DNA of 31,782 nt from Christensenella sp. UBA6880 (GCA_002449145.1 DKCG01000026.1:162720-194501); one strand, 5' to 3'; counted from the first letter of the stretch, positions 1 through 7,132 are shown. Numbers and translations: made by a program. Notes: generated by a model from the sequence alone, not told the origin.

Positions 1-25
1 GTGAATGTGTTGTAGCCAAAGCGAA

Positions 26-42
26 CGAGGCGGATTGCCTCG
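26..42. repeat. small hairpin upstream of the HU terminator
   Basis: A 6-bp perfect inverted repeat (CGAGGC / GCCTCG) with a 5-base loop. No T-run follows on either strand, so a terminator role is not supported. Nothing else is visible in the first 150 bases; a gene could end just outside the window. Confidence 0.35.
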
Positions 43-154
43 CAAACGCCGAAGTCCAAACACGTGAGGAAGGGGGAAACTTTCATTAATTTTTGTTTTG
101 CTTTTGCGATGTCTGACAAAAAATTATTTAATCGTGCAAAATTCATAAAAAAAA

Positions 155-171
155 CACCGTCGCTGACGGTG
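155..171 (-). terminator. intrinsic terminator of the HU gene
   Basis: Perfect 7-bp stem (CACCGTC/GACGGTG) with a 3-base loop, flanked by an A-run on the left and a T-run on the right. Read on the minus strand it lies about 30 bases after the HU stop codon and ends in a U-run. The T-run at 173-178 would also let it act on plus-strand transcripts. Confidence 0.85.
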
Positions 172-201
172 CTTTTTTATGCTAATTTCAGATCAAAGCA
201 A

Positions 202-474
202 TTAGTTGAACAAATCTTTGAACGCTTTGCCGAATTTGACGACCGGTGCTTTGCTTGCCGCGATCGTGATCGGTTGTTTGGTGAGGGGATTGAAACCTTG
301 TCTTTCTGCTTTTTCTTTTACTTCGTAGGATGCAAAGTTTGCGATTGCAACTTTGTCGCCTGCTTTGAGTGCTTCTGCGATGACTGCTGCGTATGCGTCA
401 ACCGCTGCGGTTGCGTCTTTGATGGAAAGGTCGGCTTTTGCTGCCACTGCTTTGATAAATTCTGCTTTATTCAT
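202..474 (-). CDS. hup: HU-family histone-like DNA-binding protein
   Basis: This 90-residue protein has the full length and order of bacterial HU: an N-terminal helical dimerisation part beginning MNKAEFIKAVAAKADLS, then the beta-arm segment with the RQGFNPLTKQP stretch, the family's DNA-contacting signature, and a C-terminal helix (VVKFGKAFKDLFN). HU dimers bend and compact DNA with little sequence preference and support replication, repair and transcription. The start at 474 is chosen because a strong AAGGAGG ribosome site lies just upstream; an in-frame ATG nine codons earlier has none. It is a single-gene unit with its own promoter at 504-532 and a terminator at 155-171. Family assignment is near certain; the sequence alone does not separate HU from a close IHF-like paralog. 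Confidence 0.96.
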   Translation of the reverse strand: MNKAEFIKAVAAKADLSIKDATAAVDAYAAVIAEALKAGDKVAIANFASYEVKEKAERQGFNPLTKQPITIAASKAPVVKFGKAFKDLFN

Positions 475-503
475 TTTGTTTCCTCCTTGGGGATTGTACA
501 CAC

Positions 504-532
504 ATTATAGACGAAAAAATCGCCTATTGCAA
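504..532 (-). promoter_or_regulatory. sigma-A promoter of the HU gene
   Basis: On the minus strand TTGCAA (527-532), a 17-base spacer and a perfect TATAAT (504-509). The predicted start near 497 gives a leader of about 23 bases containing the AAGGAGG site. Confidence 0.8.
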
Positions 533-678
533 TACCTTTTTTAATATTTGCACGTCGAGAGCGGTTTTATATCTTGTGTTTTTGTCCCTCAAACTTACAG
601 TTTGAATCAGTTTGCGTTTTTTTGTTTCGTATTTGACATAAACGCTGTTTTGTATTGTTTATTTGCCCGTTTTGCGTA

Positions 679-707
679 TTTACATTCCGTTTTGGCTTTG
701 GTATAAT
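679..707 (+). promoter_or_regulatory. promoter of the aminotransferase gene
   Basis: TTTACA (679-684), a 17-base spacer and TATAAT (702-707), preceded by TG at 699-700 as in an extended -10. A TTGACA at 633-638 lies further upstream but has no good -10 at the right distance. Confidence 0.75.
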
Positions 708-738
708 TATATCAAACAAAAAATCTCGGAGGCGAATT

Positions 739-2376
739 ATGGCAAACGGCTACGGCATTTCCAAATGGCAAGATGCAAAGCAAATCAATCAAGAATTGAA
801 GAACTTGACCGATCAACCTATCTATTGCGTATCTGAAGACGCTCTCAAAGACGTTCTCAATCATTTCGATACAAAATGCGCAAAGTCCAAAGAAATTACG
901 ACTGAAGCAAAGAAGTACATCCCGGGCGGCGTTCAACACAACCTCGCGTTCAACTTTCCGTTCCCTATGTGTATGGAAAAAGCGGAAGGCGCATACCTTT
1001 ATGACCGTGACGGCAATCAATACATCGACTTCCTTCAAGCGGGCGGTCCTACCATTTTGGGAAGCAATTTCCCCGCAGTAAGAGAAAAAGTTTTCGACCT
1101 TCTCAACCACTGCGGCCCCGTAACCGGTCTTTTCCACGAAGGCGAACTTCTTTTGGCAAAGAAAATCAGCGAATTGATGCCTGCTTGCGAAATGTTCCGT
1201 ATGCTCGGCTCGGGTACGGAATCCGTTATGGCGGCAATCCGCGTGGCACGTTGCGCAACTAAGAAAAAACGCGTCATCAAATGCGGCGGCGCATATCACG
1301 GCTGGTCAGATCAAATGGTTTACGGCTTGAAGATTCCCGGAAGCCGTCAATTCCTCGAATCTCACGGTATCCCCGGTTGCTACAATCACACCGACGAAGT
1401 GCGTCCCAACGACCTTGAAATGCTCGAAGCAATGCTCAAAAAGAACGTTATGCGCGGCGGTACGGCGGCTGTCATCGTTGAGCCGGTCGGTCCCGAATCC
1501 GGTACTCGTCCCATCGACGTCGATTACAACCTCAAAGCAAGACTTCTTGCAAAAAAATACGGCGCGCTCTTCATCTTCGACGAAGTCGTCACCGGTTTCA
1601 GAGTCGGCATTCACGGCGCGGCAGGTTACTTCTTCGACGAGCAATACGGCTACAAAGTCGACAATAAACCCGTCACCATCAACGGCAAGCCTTGGATTAT
1701 CGAGGACAAGAAACTCGTCGACGGCAAAGTCGTCAAATTCAAACGTCAAGGCACCGGCAGAGATATGTATCCTGACCTCACCGTATTCGGCAAAATCGTC
1801 GCGGGCGGCTATCCTTCCGCAGGCGGCGTAGGCGGCAAGAAAGAATACGTTTCTCTTATGGCTGCAGGTCTTGCAGGTATGGGCAAGAAAGCGTACGTGG
1901 GCGGCACTCTCGCTGCAAACCCGCTCAGTTCCTATGCAGGATACCTCGCAATCTGCGAAATCGAAAAGAACAACGCTTGCGAAGTCGCAGGCAAAGCGGG
2001 CGACCGTCTTGCAACCGGTCTTAAAGCACTCGTGAAGAAATACAATCTTCCTTACGTCGTCTACAATCAAGGCAGCATCGTTCACCTCGAATGCACCGGC
2101 GCAATGAGCTTCGACTTCTCGAATATGTGCTTGCTCGGTTCTGTCATCCCGATGCTCAAAAAGAAACCCGAAATGCTCAGAAGAAAGGTTGCTATGGAAC
2201 AAATGGGCGCGGCGTATATGGCAAACGGAATAGTCACTTTGGCAGGAAGCCGTCTTTACACCTCTATGGCCGACACGGACGAAATCATCGACGAGGCACT
2301 TCGCCGCTTCGAAAACGTCTTTAAGACAGTCGTAAAGTGCGAAGACGATTCGAGATTTGAAAAGAAACCTCACTAA
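739..2376 (+). CDS. class III PLP-dependent aminotransferase, glutamate-1-semialdehyde-aminomutase-like
   Basis: A 545-residue fold-type I PLP enzyme. Visible landmarks in order are the N-terminal PGGVQHN and YLYDRDGNQYIDFLQAGGP segments, a phosphate-binding GSGTESVMAAIRVAR, the aromatic-stacking GGAYHGWSD, the cofactor-contacting FIFDEVVTGFR, the Schiff-base lysine in TVFGKIVAGGYP (K352) and the GGTLAANPLS segment. These match class III aminotransferases and, within them, the HemL-like branch. It is over 100 residues longer than usual HemL proteins; much of the excess lies between FDEVVTGFR and the active-site lysine, about 50 residues with a charged hairpin-like sequence. The start at 739 follows CGGAGG at a good distance; an upstream in-frame ATG at 655 lies before the promoter's -10. 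No haem genes are adjacent, so HemL function is not supported. The substrate is unknown; the next gene is an aldolase-like protein. Confidence 0.85.
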   Translation: MANGYGISKWQDAKQINQELKNLTDQPIYCVSEDALKDVLNHFDTKCAKSKEITTEAKKYIPGGVQHNLAFNFPFPMCMEKAEGAYLYDRDGNQYIDFLQAGGPTILGSNFPAVREKVFDLLNHCGPVTGLFHEGELLLAKKISELMPACEMFRMLGSGTESVMAAIRVARCATKKKRVIKCGGAYHGWSDQMVYGLKIPGSRQFLESHGIPGCYNHTDEVRPNDLEMLEAMLKKNVMRGGTAAVIVEPVGPESGTRPIDVDYNLKARLLAKKYGALFIFDEVVTGFRVGIHGAAGYFFDEQYGYKVDNKPVTINGKPWIIEDKKLVDGKVVKFKRQGTGRDMYPDLTVFGKIVAGGYPSAGGVGGKKEYVSLMAAGLAGMGKKAYVGGTLAANPLSSYAGYLAICEIEKNNACEVAGKAGDRLATGLKALVKKYNLPYVVYNQGSIVHLECTGAMSFDFSNMCLLGSVIPMLKKKPEMLRRKVAMEQMGAAYMANGIVTLAGSRLYTSMADTDEIIDEALRRFENVFKTVVKCEDDSRFEKKPH

Positions 2377-2386
2377 GCGATAACAT

Positions 2387-2414
2387 CGTCGGCGCACAAA
2401 ATCGTGCGCCGACG
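2387..2414 (+). terminator. intrinsic terminator after the aminotransferase gene
   Basis: An 11-bp perfect GC-rich stem (CGTCGGCGCAC with its complement), 6-base loop, followed by TTTTT. It starts 11 bases after the stop codon, so the aminotransferase and the following aldolase-like gene are probably separate transcripts. Confidence 0.92.
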
Positions 2415-2499
2415 TTTTTAAGGCAACTCGTGCCTTACGATACGAATAATCAAACGACGAAAATACGGTTTTAATGCGCCTCGTCGCAAAAATAATGAC

Positions 2500-2527
2500 T
2501 TGATTTTTCGTCCGCGTTTGATATAAT
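2500..2527 (+). promoter_or_regulatory. promoter of the two-domain aldolase-like gene
   Basis: TTGATT (2500-2505), 16-base spacer, TATAAT (2522-2527), with TG at 2519-2520 giving an extended -10. Confidence 0.75.
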
Positions 2528-2582
2528 ATCGATAAAGCAATAATAACTGTCGTGCGCATACGCGACAGAGTAGGAGAACAGT

Positions 2583-3827
2583 ATGAACGAATTGATTGTT
2601 GCAAACGTCAATAAATACGCGAATATGCTCGCGGAAAAGAAGTATTTGCAAAGCGGTTACATCGCGGTCAGAGAAGAAGACGGCATCGTCATCACTCGTC
2701 CGAGAATAAATTATTCCGACGTAAAGGAAGAAGACTTGACTTTCGTCAACGACAAGAATATCGAAACGCTCGAAGGCAACTTCCGCGCGGCGGCGGTTAT
2801 CTTGTTCTGCGCAATCCGTCAGGACAAAGAGGCCAATGCGGCGGCAATCGTAGACAGCGACAGCACCGTCGAATTTTCCAAAAAGAGAAAAACTCTTATG
2901 CCTATACTCGACGATATGGCGCAAGTATGCGGCGTTTCAATCAAATGCGCACAAAAGAACGTCGCTTCCGACGTGGTTGCGGCTCTTTCGGGTCAACGCA
3001 ACTGCTGCTTGCTTCCCGAAGCGGGCGCGGTCGTGACGGGGCGTACTCTCGACGAAGTTTTCACCGCAACGCTCGTTTTGGACAAGGCTTGCAACGCCGA
3101 AATCCTTGCTGAAAAGAAGGGCGGAACGCAACATATGAGTGCGGTCGCCGCACTTTTGGAACACGTCGTGTTCAAACTCAAATATTCCAAAACCAACCAA
3201 AAGCAACAAAAGGCTGCCGAGAGCGGTGAAAAGGAACAGAAAGAGGAAAGAGCAACCGCAGTCGTCACCGACGAGGAAAAGAAAGTCGCGCAAGACATCA
3301 AAGACGCAGGCGTAAGACTTCTTGAGGAAAACCTCGTTCAAGGCACTTGGGGCAATATCGCCGTCAAACTCGACGACCAATATATGCTCGCAACGCCGTC
3401 GGGAATCGATTACGTTATGCTCAAACCCGAACAAATGGCAAAAGTCAATATGGAAACTCTCGAATGGACAGGCACGAACAAAGCCACCAGCGAAAAAGGT
3501 ATACACGCGATTTTGCTCAAAGGCGACAAGAATATCACCGCAACCATTCACACGCACCCGTTTTACGGCTGTATTCTCGCCGCAATGGGCAAGGCTATGC
3601 CTGTTCCCGAAAAGTATCAGGACGTTTTGGGCAAAGAGATTCCGTGCGCAAAAGCGGCGCTTCCCGGCACTAGCGGACTCGTCAAAAACGTTGCAGCGGC
3701 AATCGGCGACGCACCCGCTTGCTTTATGGCTCATCACGGCGTTATGGTCAGAGGCAAAGACCTTCAAGACGCACTGAATATTTGCAGAGCCCTCGAAGAG
3801 GCATGCCGCGATTATCTTGCGGAATAA
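2583..3827 (+). CDS. tandem class II aldolase/adducin-fold protein; N-domain without metal histidines
   Basis: A 414-residue protein. Residues about 233-414 form a complete class II aldolase/adducin domain of the fuculose-phosphate aldolase type: GTWGNIAVKL, TPSGIDY, an acidic residue in TSEKGIH (E304), the zinc pair in TIHTHP (H323, H325) and the third ligand in MAHHGVMVRG (H385). Residues 1-175 look like a second, decayed copy: QSGYIAVREEDGIVITRPRI aligns with QGTWGNIAVKLDDQYMLATP, and GAVVTGRTLDEVFTATLVLD with GVMVRGKDLQDALNICRALE. In that copy the HTH positions read DSD and the HHG histidine is alanine. A Lys/Glu-rich linker (about 200-232) joins the two. The C-domain should be a metal-dependent aldolase or epimerase; the N-domain may be structural or regulatory. 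A GGAGAAC site precedes the ATG. The substrate is unknown. Confidence 0.85.
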   Translation: MNELIVANVNKYANMLAEKKYLQSGYIAVREEDGIVITRPRINYSDVKEEDLTFVNDKNIETLEGNFRAAAVILFCAIRQDKEANAAAIVDSDSTVEFSKKRKTLMPILDDMAQVCGVSIKCAQKNVASDVVAALSGQRNCCLLPEAGAVVTGRTLDEVFTATLVLDKACNAEILAEKKGGTQHMSAVAALLEHVVFKLKYSKTNQKQQKAAESGEKEQKEERATAVVTDEEKKVAQDIKDAGVRLLEENLVQGTWGNIAVKLDDQYMLATPSGIDYVMLKPEQMAKVNMETLEWTGTNKATSEKGIHAILLKGDKNITATIHTHPFYGCILAAMGKAMPVPEKYQDVLGKEIPCAKAALPGTSGLVKNVAAAIGDAPACFMAHHGVMVRGKDLQDALNICRALEEACRDYLAE

Positions 3828-3861
3828 TAAAAAACAAATCGAAATCTAAATTTCATCAAAA

Positions 3862-3895
3862 ATCAAAAACCGCAGTGCAAACTGCGGTTTTTGAT
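3862..3895. terminator. bidirectional intrinsic terminator between convergent genes
   Basis: A 15-bp perfect stem with a GCAA loop; the arms carry A-runs and T-runs, so it can end transcripts from both sides. It lies between the convergent aldolase-like gene (plus) and DUF308 gene (minus). Confidence 0.9.
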
Positions 3896-3922
3896 TTCTC
3901 TTTTATGTACTATGTGTGTTTT

Positions 3923-4531
3923 TTAACGTTGGTCGTCGCAACGGGATTCGTCCATTTCGCCTTCGTCGTACACCGCAGGACGTCCGAAGAAGCCTTTGAA
4001 GAACTTTTTGACGCGCAGTGCAACGATCCAGTCGCCGAGCATCGATATGCCGTGTACGATGAGGAACGTGCCGACCATAACAGTGAGCGAGATTGCGCCG
4101 CCGATGGGGTCGAAGAAGGTGAGAAAACCGAAAACGATTTCAAAAATCGAGAGAATCAGAAGCGTCCACCAGTAGGGAACGAGGTATCTGCCTGCAGAGA
4201 TTGCAAGGGACAATTCCGAAATGCCTTCCACGATGAACCACATTGCAAAGATGAATGGCAAAAAGCCTGCTACAACGCCTTCGTTTGCGAGCAAGATTAC
4301 GCCGAGAACGGTTGTGATTACGCCGTCTGCAAGGAATGCGCCTCCGCCGACGAATCTCGCCGTGGTGAAGAATCCCGCAATTTCCACGATGCCTATCACA
4401 AGCACGATTGCGCCGACGATGTACGCAAGCACGGACAGTGTCGTGTCAACGGGCAGACAGAAGCAAACCACGCCTGCCACAATCATCAGTATACTTGCCA
4501 AAAACCATAGAACAGTTGTTGATTTTTTCAT
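3923..4531 (-). CDS. DUF308/HdeD-like integral membrane protein
   Basis: A 202-residue protein with about six hydrophobic segments arranged as paired helices with short Gly-rich turns (IVAGVVCFCLPVDT, VIGIVEIAGFF, LLILSIFEIVFGFLTFFDP). This pattern and length fit the HdeD/DUF308 family, whose members are inner-membrane proteins; E. coli HdeD is linked to acid resistance, but the biochemical role of most members is unknown. The last 35 residues are charged and hydrophilic (VKKFFKGFFGRP... then an Asp/Glu-rich tail) and probably cytoplasmic. The start has a GAGGTAAA ribosome site. It is transcribed alone from the promoter at 4566-4593 to the shared terminator at 3862-3895. The family assignment is fairly firm; function is not. 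Confidence 0.82.
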   Translation of the reverse strand: MKKSTTVLWFLASILMIVAGVVCFCLPVDTTLSVLAYIVGAIVLVIGIVEIAGFFTTARFVGGGAFLADGVITTVLGVILLANEGVVAGFLPFIFAMWFIVEGISELSLAISAGRYLVPYWWTLLILSIFEIVFGFLTFFDPIGGAISLTVMVGTFLIVHGISMLGDWIVALRVKKFFKGFFGRPAVYDEGEMDESRCDDQR

Positions 4532-4565
4532 ATTATTTACCTCTTTCAGTTTGTTTTCTACACTT

Positions 4566-4593
4566 ATTATATATGCCTCAAATTTGCAGTCAA
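4566..4593 (-). promoter_or_regulatory. promoter of the DUF308 gene
   Basis: On the minus strand TTGACT (4588-4593), 16-base spacer, TATAAT (4566-4571). From here to 4765 I see no gene or further structure. Confidence 0.8.
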
Positions 4594-4773
4594 CAACACT
4601 TTATGCCATAAGCGAGAAATAATACACACAAGTAGAAAAATATGTTCCAAAACGGTATACAAAACGGGAAAATTGATGCCGATAGAACTGAATGCGGTAT
4701 TCATTTGTACTATTTAAGGAATAAGATATTTTTGTGCAATATAATGAAAAACATATGCTTTAATTCAAAAAAA

Positions 4774-4787
4774 CACTCTTGCGAGTG
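4774..4787 (-). terminator. intrinsic terminator of the zinc-ribbon membrane protein gene
   Basis: A short CACTC/GAGTG stem with a 4-base loop; on the minus strand it is followed by an eight-base U-run (4766-4773). It is about 40 bases after the stop codon at 4826. Confidence 0.75.
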
Positions 4788-4825
4788 CTTTTGGAATATG
4801 ATTTTTACTTTAATTATTTTTATTA

Positions 4826-5356
4826 TTATTTCTTTTCGACGTCTATCATACGACCGCAGTACGAGCATTTGACTTGCAAATTGTTGCTCGTTTGGGTTAT
4901 ACCGCCGCAGTACGGGCATTGCACGGTGTACGTTCCGATGTCGTCGGGACGATTGTTGAGCGGCAAAATTTTGGTGCCTTCGATTGTGTAGTCGCAAAGA
5001 TATTGCTTGTCTATGCACACGCGCACCGCGTCGATAACGTCGTTTGGTTGCATAGAAAGGTGATTTGCGATTTCGGTCGTATCTCTGAATCCTTCGCGCT
5101 TGATTGCGTCGATTATGCGTGCGTATCTCTTTTGCGGTGCATAGCGCACCCATGCAATAGGCGAGCCGTAAAATCCAAGCACGACGAAAACTATACCGAT
5201 TGCCATAATCGCCGTGAAAACCGCACCGCCTTCTTCCTTGCGAGTTGCGCCGACTATGGTCATCGCAATGCCCAAAGGAAGCATAACCGTGAGAACGATT
5301 GACAACGCAAGTTGCTTTGCAAGATTTTTTTGAAGTTTGCTTTTTTCGTTTTTCAT
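4826..5356 (-). CDS. two-TM membrane protein with winged-helix-like middle and C-terminal zinc ribbon
   Basis: A 176-residue protein of no family I can name. Residues 1-14 are basic; two hydrophobic helices follow (about 15-36 and 45-66). Residues 76-132 look like a small winged helix (RYARIIDAIKREGF, then TEIANHLSMQPNDVIDAVRVCIDKQYL and a short beta wing). The C terminus holds a CPYC...CSYC zinc ribbon (C147, C150, C164, C167). A membrane anchor plus DNA-binding-like and zinc modules suggests a membrane-tethered regulator or sensor, but this is inference. No ribosome site precedes the ATG, and the predicted transcription start falls on the ATG itself, so the mRNA may be leaderless. Later in-frame methionines fall inside the first helix and are unlikely starts. 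Confidence 0.75.
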   Translation of the reverse strand: MKNEKSKLQKNLAKQLALSIVLTVMLPLGIAMTIVGATRKEEGGAVFTAIMAIGIVFVVLGFYGSPIAWVRYAPQKRYARIIDAIKREGFRDTTEIANHLSMQPNDVIDAVRVCIDKQYLCDYTIEGTKILPLNNRPDDIGTYTVQCPYCGGITQTSNNLQVKCSYCGRMIDVEKK

Positions 5357-5362
5357 AATAAT

Positions 5363-5391
5363 ATTGTATTACAAACGCAATATCTCGTCAA
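5363..5391 (-). promoter_or_regulatory. promoter abutting the zinc-ribbon gene start codon
   Basis: On the minus strand TTGACG (5386-5391), 17-base spacer, TACAAT (5363-5368). The usual start distance places +1 at about 5356, the A of the ATG. Confidence 0.75.
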
Positions 5392-5566
5392 GAAGTAAGC
5401 AAATATTGCTCTTAAATCGATTTCTAAAAAGTAAAGTATTGTATGCAAAACGTTTTTGGAAAAGCGAAAAACGGGCGAAAAATCCTTTGATAAATTGCAC
5501 TTTGTATCGTAAAAATCATCGTCGCTTTTTCAATCTAAAATTTGTATAAATTTTTGCGCCGAGGTA

Positions 5567-5594
5567 TTGACGAAAACGCATTGAATGATATAAT
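5567..5594 (+). promoter_or_regulatory. promoter of the small membrane protein gene
   Basis: TTGACG (5567-5572), 16-base spacer, perfect TATAAT (5589-5594). Confidence 0.82.
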
Positions 5595-5631
5595 AACCTC
5601 AATCAAAAAATTATCCGATGGAGGTAACTAT

Positions 5632-5919
5632 ATGGCAAAGAAAACGTCAAAGAGCGTTGTCAATCAAATCATATGCTATGCACTTATTTTGGCTGCGCTG
5701 CTCGGTATCGTAACGATAATTCTCATTGCGGAAGGCACTTATGCTTGGGAAGGCATTTGGTGCGGACTTGCAACTACGCTTGTACTTGCTCTTGCGGGCG
5801 CGTGGTACGGCTGGAACAATGCAAAACTACCCGGTGTAGGCGGAAAGGTTGCATACATATTTACCGTGCTTATCATCTTGACAACGATTTTGTTTGTTCC
5901 GCTTTATCTTTATGCGTAA
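5632..5919 (+). CDS. small three-helix membrane protein of unknown function
   Basis: A 95-residue protein with a short basic start (MAKKTSKSVVNQ) and three hydrophobic segments, about residues 13-33, 38-60 and 70-94. The middle turn holds AWYGWNNAKLPG. I do not recognise the family. The ATG at 5632 is chosen because a clear GGAGG lies nine bases upstream and the promoter at 5567-5594 gives a leader of about 30 bases; an in-frame ATG at 5542 lies upstream of that promoter. It forms a single-gene unit ended by the terminator at 5947-5964. It could be a small component of a transporter or a stress-linked membrane protein; nothing nearby decides this. Confidence 0.8.
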   Translation: MAKKTSKSVVNQIICYALILAALLGIVTIILIAEGTYAWEGIWCGLATTLVLALAGAWYGWNNAKLPGVGGKVAYIFTVLIILTTILFVPLYLYA

Positions 5920-5946
5920 TCGCAATACAGAAGCAAAACGAAAAGG

Positions 5947-5964
5947 CAACCGCAAACGCGGTTG
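5947..5964 (+). terminator. intrinsic terminator after the small membrane protein gene
   Basis: A 7-bp perfect stem (CAACCGC/GCGGTTG), 4-base loop and a T-run of seven. Confidence 0.88.
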
Positions 5965-5970
5965 TTTTTT

Positions 5971-6045
5971 TGTATGTATGTGCGTATTCAAGGTGAGTTC
6001 GCATATTTGCGAATGTAAGACGAGTCTGCATATATGCGTATGCGC
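5971..6045. repeat. alternating purine-pyrimidine tracts with small palindromes
   Basis: The stretch has a 17-base alternating run (TGTATGTATGTGCGTAT), a perfect 16-base palindrome with a TATT centre (5998-6013) and a 19-base alternating run around TGCATATATGCG. Similar runs occur at 13236-13273 and 13770-13808. Confidence 0.55.
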
Positions 6046-6074
6046 TTGAAAACGGACGAGAAAAGTGCTATGAT
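6046..6074 (+). promoter_or_regulatory. promoter of trmL
   Basis: TTGAAA (6046-6051), 17-base spacer, TATGAT (6069-6074). Confidence 0.7.
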
Positions 6075-6099
6075 TGTCGCATAAAAAAGGAAGTGGAAT

Positions 6100-6654
6100 A
6101 TGGCGTTCAACATTGTTTTGGTAGAACCCGAAATACCGCAAAACACGGGCAACATCGTGCGTACGGCTGCGGCAACGGGTTGTAAAGTGCATTTGATAAA
6201 ACCCATCGGTTTCGATATAAGCGACAAAGCGTTGAAAAGAGCGGGGCTCGATTACTGGCATCTGACCGATTTTATCGTTTACGAAAACCTCGAAGAATTT
6301 TTCGAGAAAAACGCAGAGGGCAGAGTCCGCAAAGAGGCTGACGGAAGTTGGTATATCGACGACAACTCTCTTGGCGGAAAAACGCCGCACTTTTATTTTT
6401 GCTCGACGAAAGCGAAGTTGCGCTACGACGAGGCGAATTACTCGCAAAACGATTTCTTGTTTTTCGGCAGAGAGTCGAAAGGACTTCCCGAAGAACTCTT
6501 GCATGACAACTACGATATGTGTATGCGTATTCCTATGGTCAAAGAGGCTCGCTCGCTCAATTTGTCCAACTCGGTTGCAATCGTGGTGTACGAAGGTATG
6601 CGACATCTCGGATTCGACAACCTGCTTTGCGAAGGACACCTCACGAAATTTTGA
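6100..6654 (+). CDS. trmL: tRNA (cytidine/uridine-34 2'-O)-methyltransferase TrmL
   Basis: A 184-residue SPOUT-class methyltransferase that uses S-adenosylmethionine to methylate the ribose of the wobble base, in tRNA-Leu isoacceptors in E. coli. The N terminus MAFNIVLVEPEIPQNTGNIVRT is the TrmL signature. The C-terminal knot holds FFGRESKGLPEELL and MVKEARSLNLSNSVAIVVYE. Relative to E. coli TrmL (about 157 residues) there are roughly 25 extra residues in the middle (about 65-95), rich in charged residues, before the HFYFCSTKAK strand. A GGAAGTGG ribosome site precedes the start. It is a single-gene unit between its own promoter and the terminator at 6738-6761. Confidence 0.94.
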   Translation: MAFNIVLVEPEIPQNTGNIVRTAAATGCKVHLIKPIGFDISDKALKRAGLDYWHLTDFIVYENLEEFFEKNAEGRVRKEADGSWYIDDNSLGGKTPHFYFCSTKAKLRYDEANYSQNDFLFFGRESKGLPEELLHDNYDMCMRIPMVKEARSLNLSNSVAIVVYEGMRHLGFDNLLCEGHLTKF

Positions 6655-6696
6655 AAAATAATTAGATTTTGTCTTGTCGGATTTCGGCAAAACGAC

Positions 6697-6860
6697 ATAA
6701 AACACGATATGTGTTGCAATATTTGATAAAAATGCGGAAAACGGCGAAAAATCGCCGTTTTTCTATTATAAAAGCAGTTTATAAAACACGATATGTGTAA
6801 TTGTGCAAAATGTAATGCTTGGTATAAAACACGAAAAGTGTTTATAAAACCCGATTTCAT
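6697..6860. repeat. operator-like repeat array around ACACGATATGTGT
   Basis: The 18-mer ATAAAACACGATATGTGT occurs exactly at 6697-6714 and 6781-6798. A variant with GAAAA in place of GATAT is at 6824-6841, and a decayed fourth copy (ATAAAACCCGATTTCAT) at 6844-6860. The core ACAC-N5-GTGT is an inverted repeat of the size bound by dimeric repressors. The copies straddle the trmL terminator and lie 120-300 bases upstream of the pgk promoter. Which regulator would bind is unknown. Confidence 0.7.
6738..6761 (+). terminator. intrinsic terminator of trmL
   Basis: A 10-bp perfect stem (AAAACGGCGA and complement), 4-base loop, ending in a T-run. It sits about 80 bases after the stop codon, between copies one and two of the 18-mer repeat. 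Confidence 0.85.
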
Positions 6861-6978
6861 AGCGGTCTTCTGCGTACCGCATGCCGTTCGTTTTTTACGA
6901 CCGGTATTTTCGGATAAAGCGGCAAAACGTAATCAAAGCATAATCGAGGATTTCAAAAGGCAATGTTATATATTTTTC
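6861..6978. other. gene-free stretch upstream of the pgk promoter
   Basis: The trmL-pgk gap is 478 bases. Beyond the repeat array, the trmL terminator and the pgk promoter and leader, I see no open frame with a ribosome site and no further structure in this part. Confidence 0.5.
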
Positions 6979-7007
6979 TTGAAATTTTTGCGCGCGTGTG
7001 ATATACT
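6979..7007 (+). promoter_or_regulatory. promoter of the pgk-tpiA-gpmI cluster
   Basis: TTGAAA (6979-6984), 17-base spacer, TATACT (7002-7007), with TG at 6999-7000 as an extended -10. The leader is about 120 bases and holds a perfect 8-bp hairpin at 7081-7101 (TAGATTTT arms) shortly before the ribosome site. Confidence 0.78.
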
Positions 7008-7132
7008 GATTATCGCTAAAAATATATTGATACGCGCATAGAGCGCAAGCACACACGACGTATGCGCGAGCGCGGTTCGATAGATTTTAAGCCAAAATCT
7101 AGAAAAATCAATTTTCTTAAAGGAGAATATCT

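Noticed and set aside
64..510. 148-codon plus-strand open frame over HU
   Set aside because: Antisense to HU, Phe/Cys-rich, and it reads through the HU terminator.
633..661. TTGACA at 633-638 as the aminotransferase -35
   Set aside because: No acceptable -10 lies 16-18 bases downstream; the extended -10 promoter at 679-707 is better.
739..2376. A haem-biosynthesis HemL assignment
   Set aside because: Motifs are HemL-like, but the protein is over 100 residues longer, has an insertion before the active-site lysine, and no haem genes are nearby.
1306..2604. 432-codon open frame antisense to the aminotransferase gene
   Set aside because: It crosses the strong plus-strand terminator and the next gene's promoter; composition and lack of motifs mark it as a shadow.
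6697..6860. NrdR boxes, Rex sites or a CRISPR array
   Set aside because: NrdR boxes are 16 bases with a different centre, Rex sites differ in sequence, and the copies are irregularly spaced with diverged variants and no cas genes, so CRISPR does not fit.
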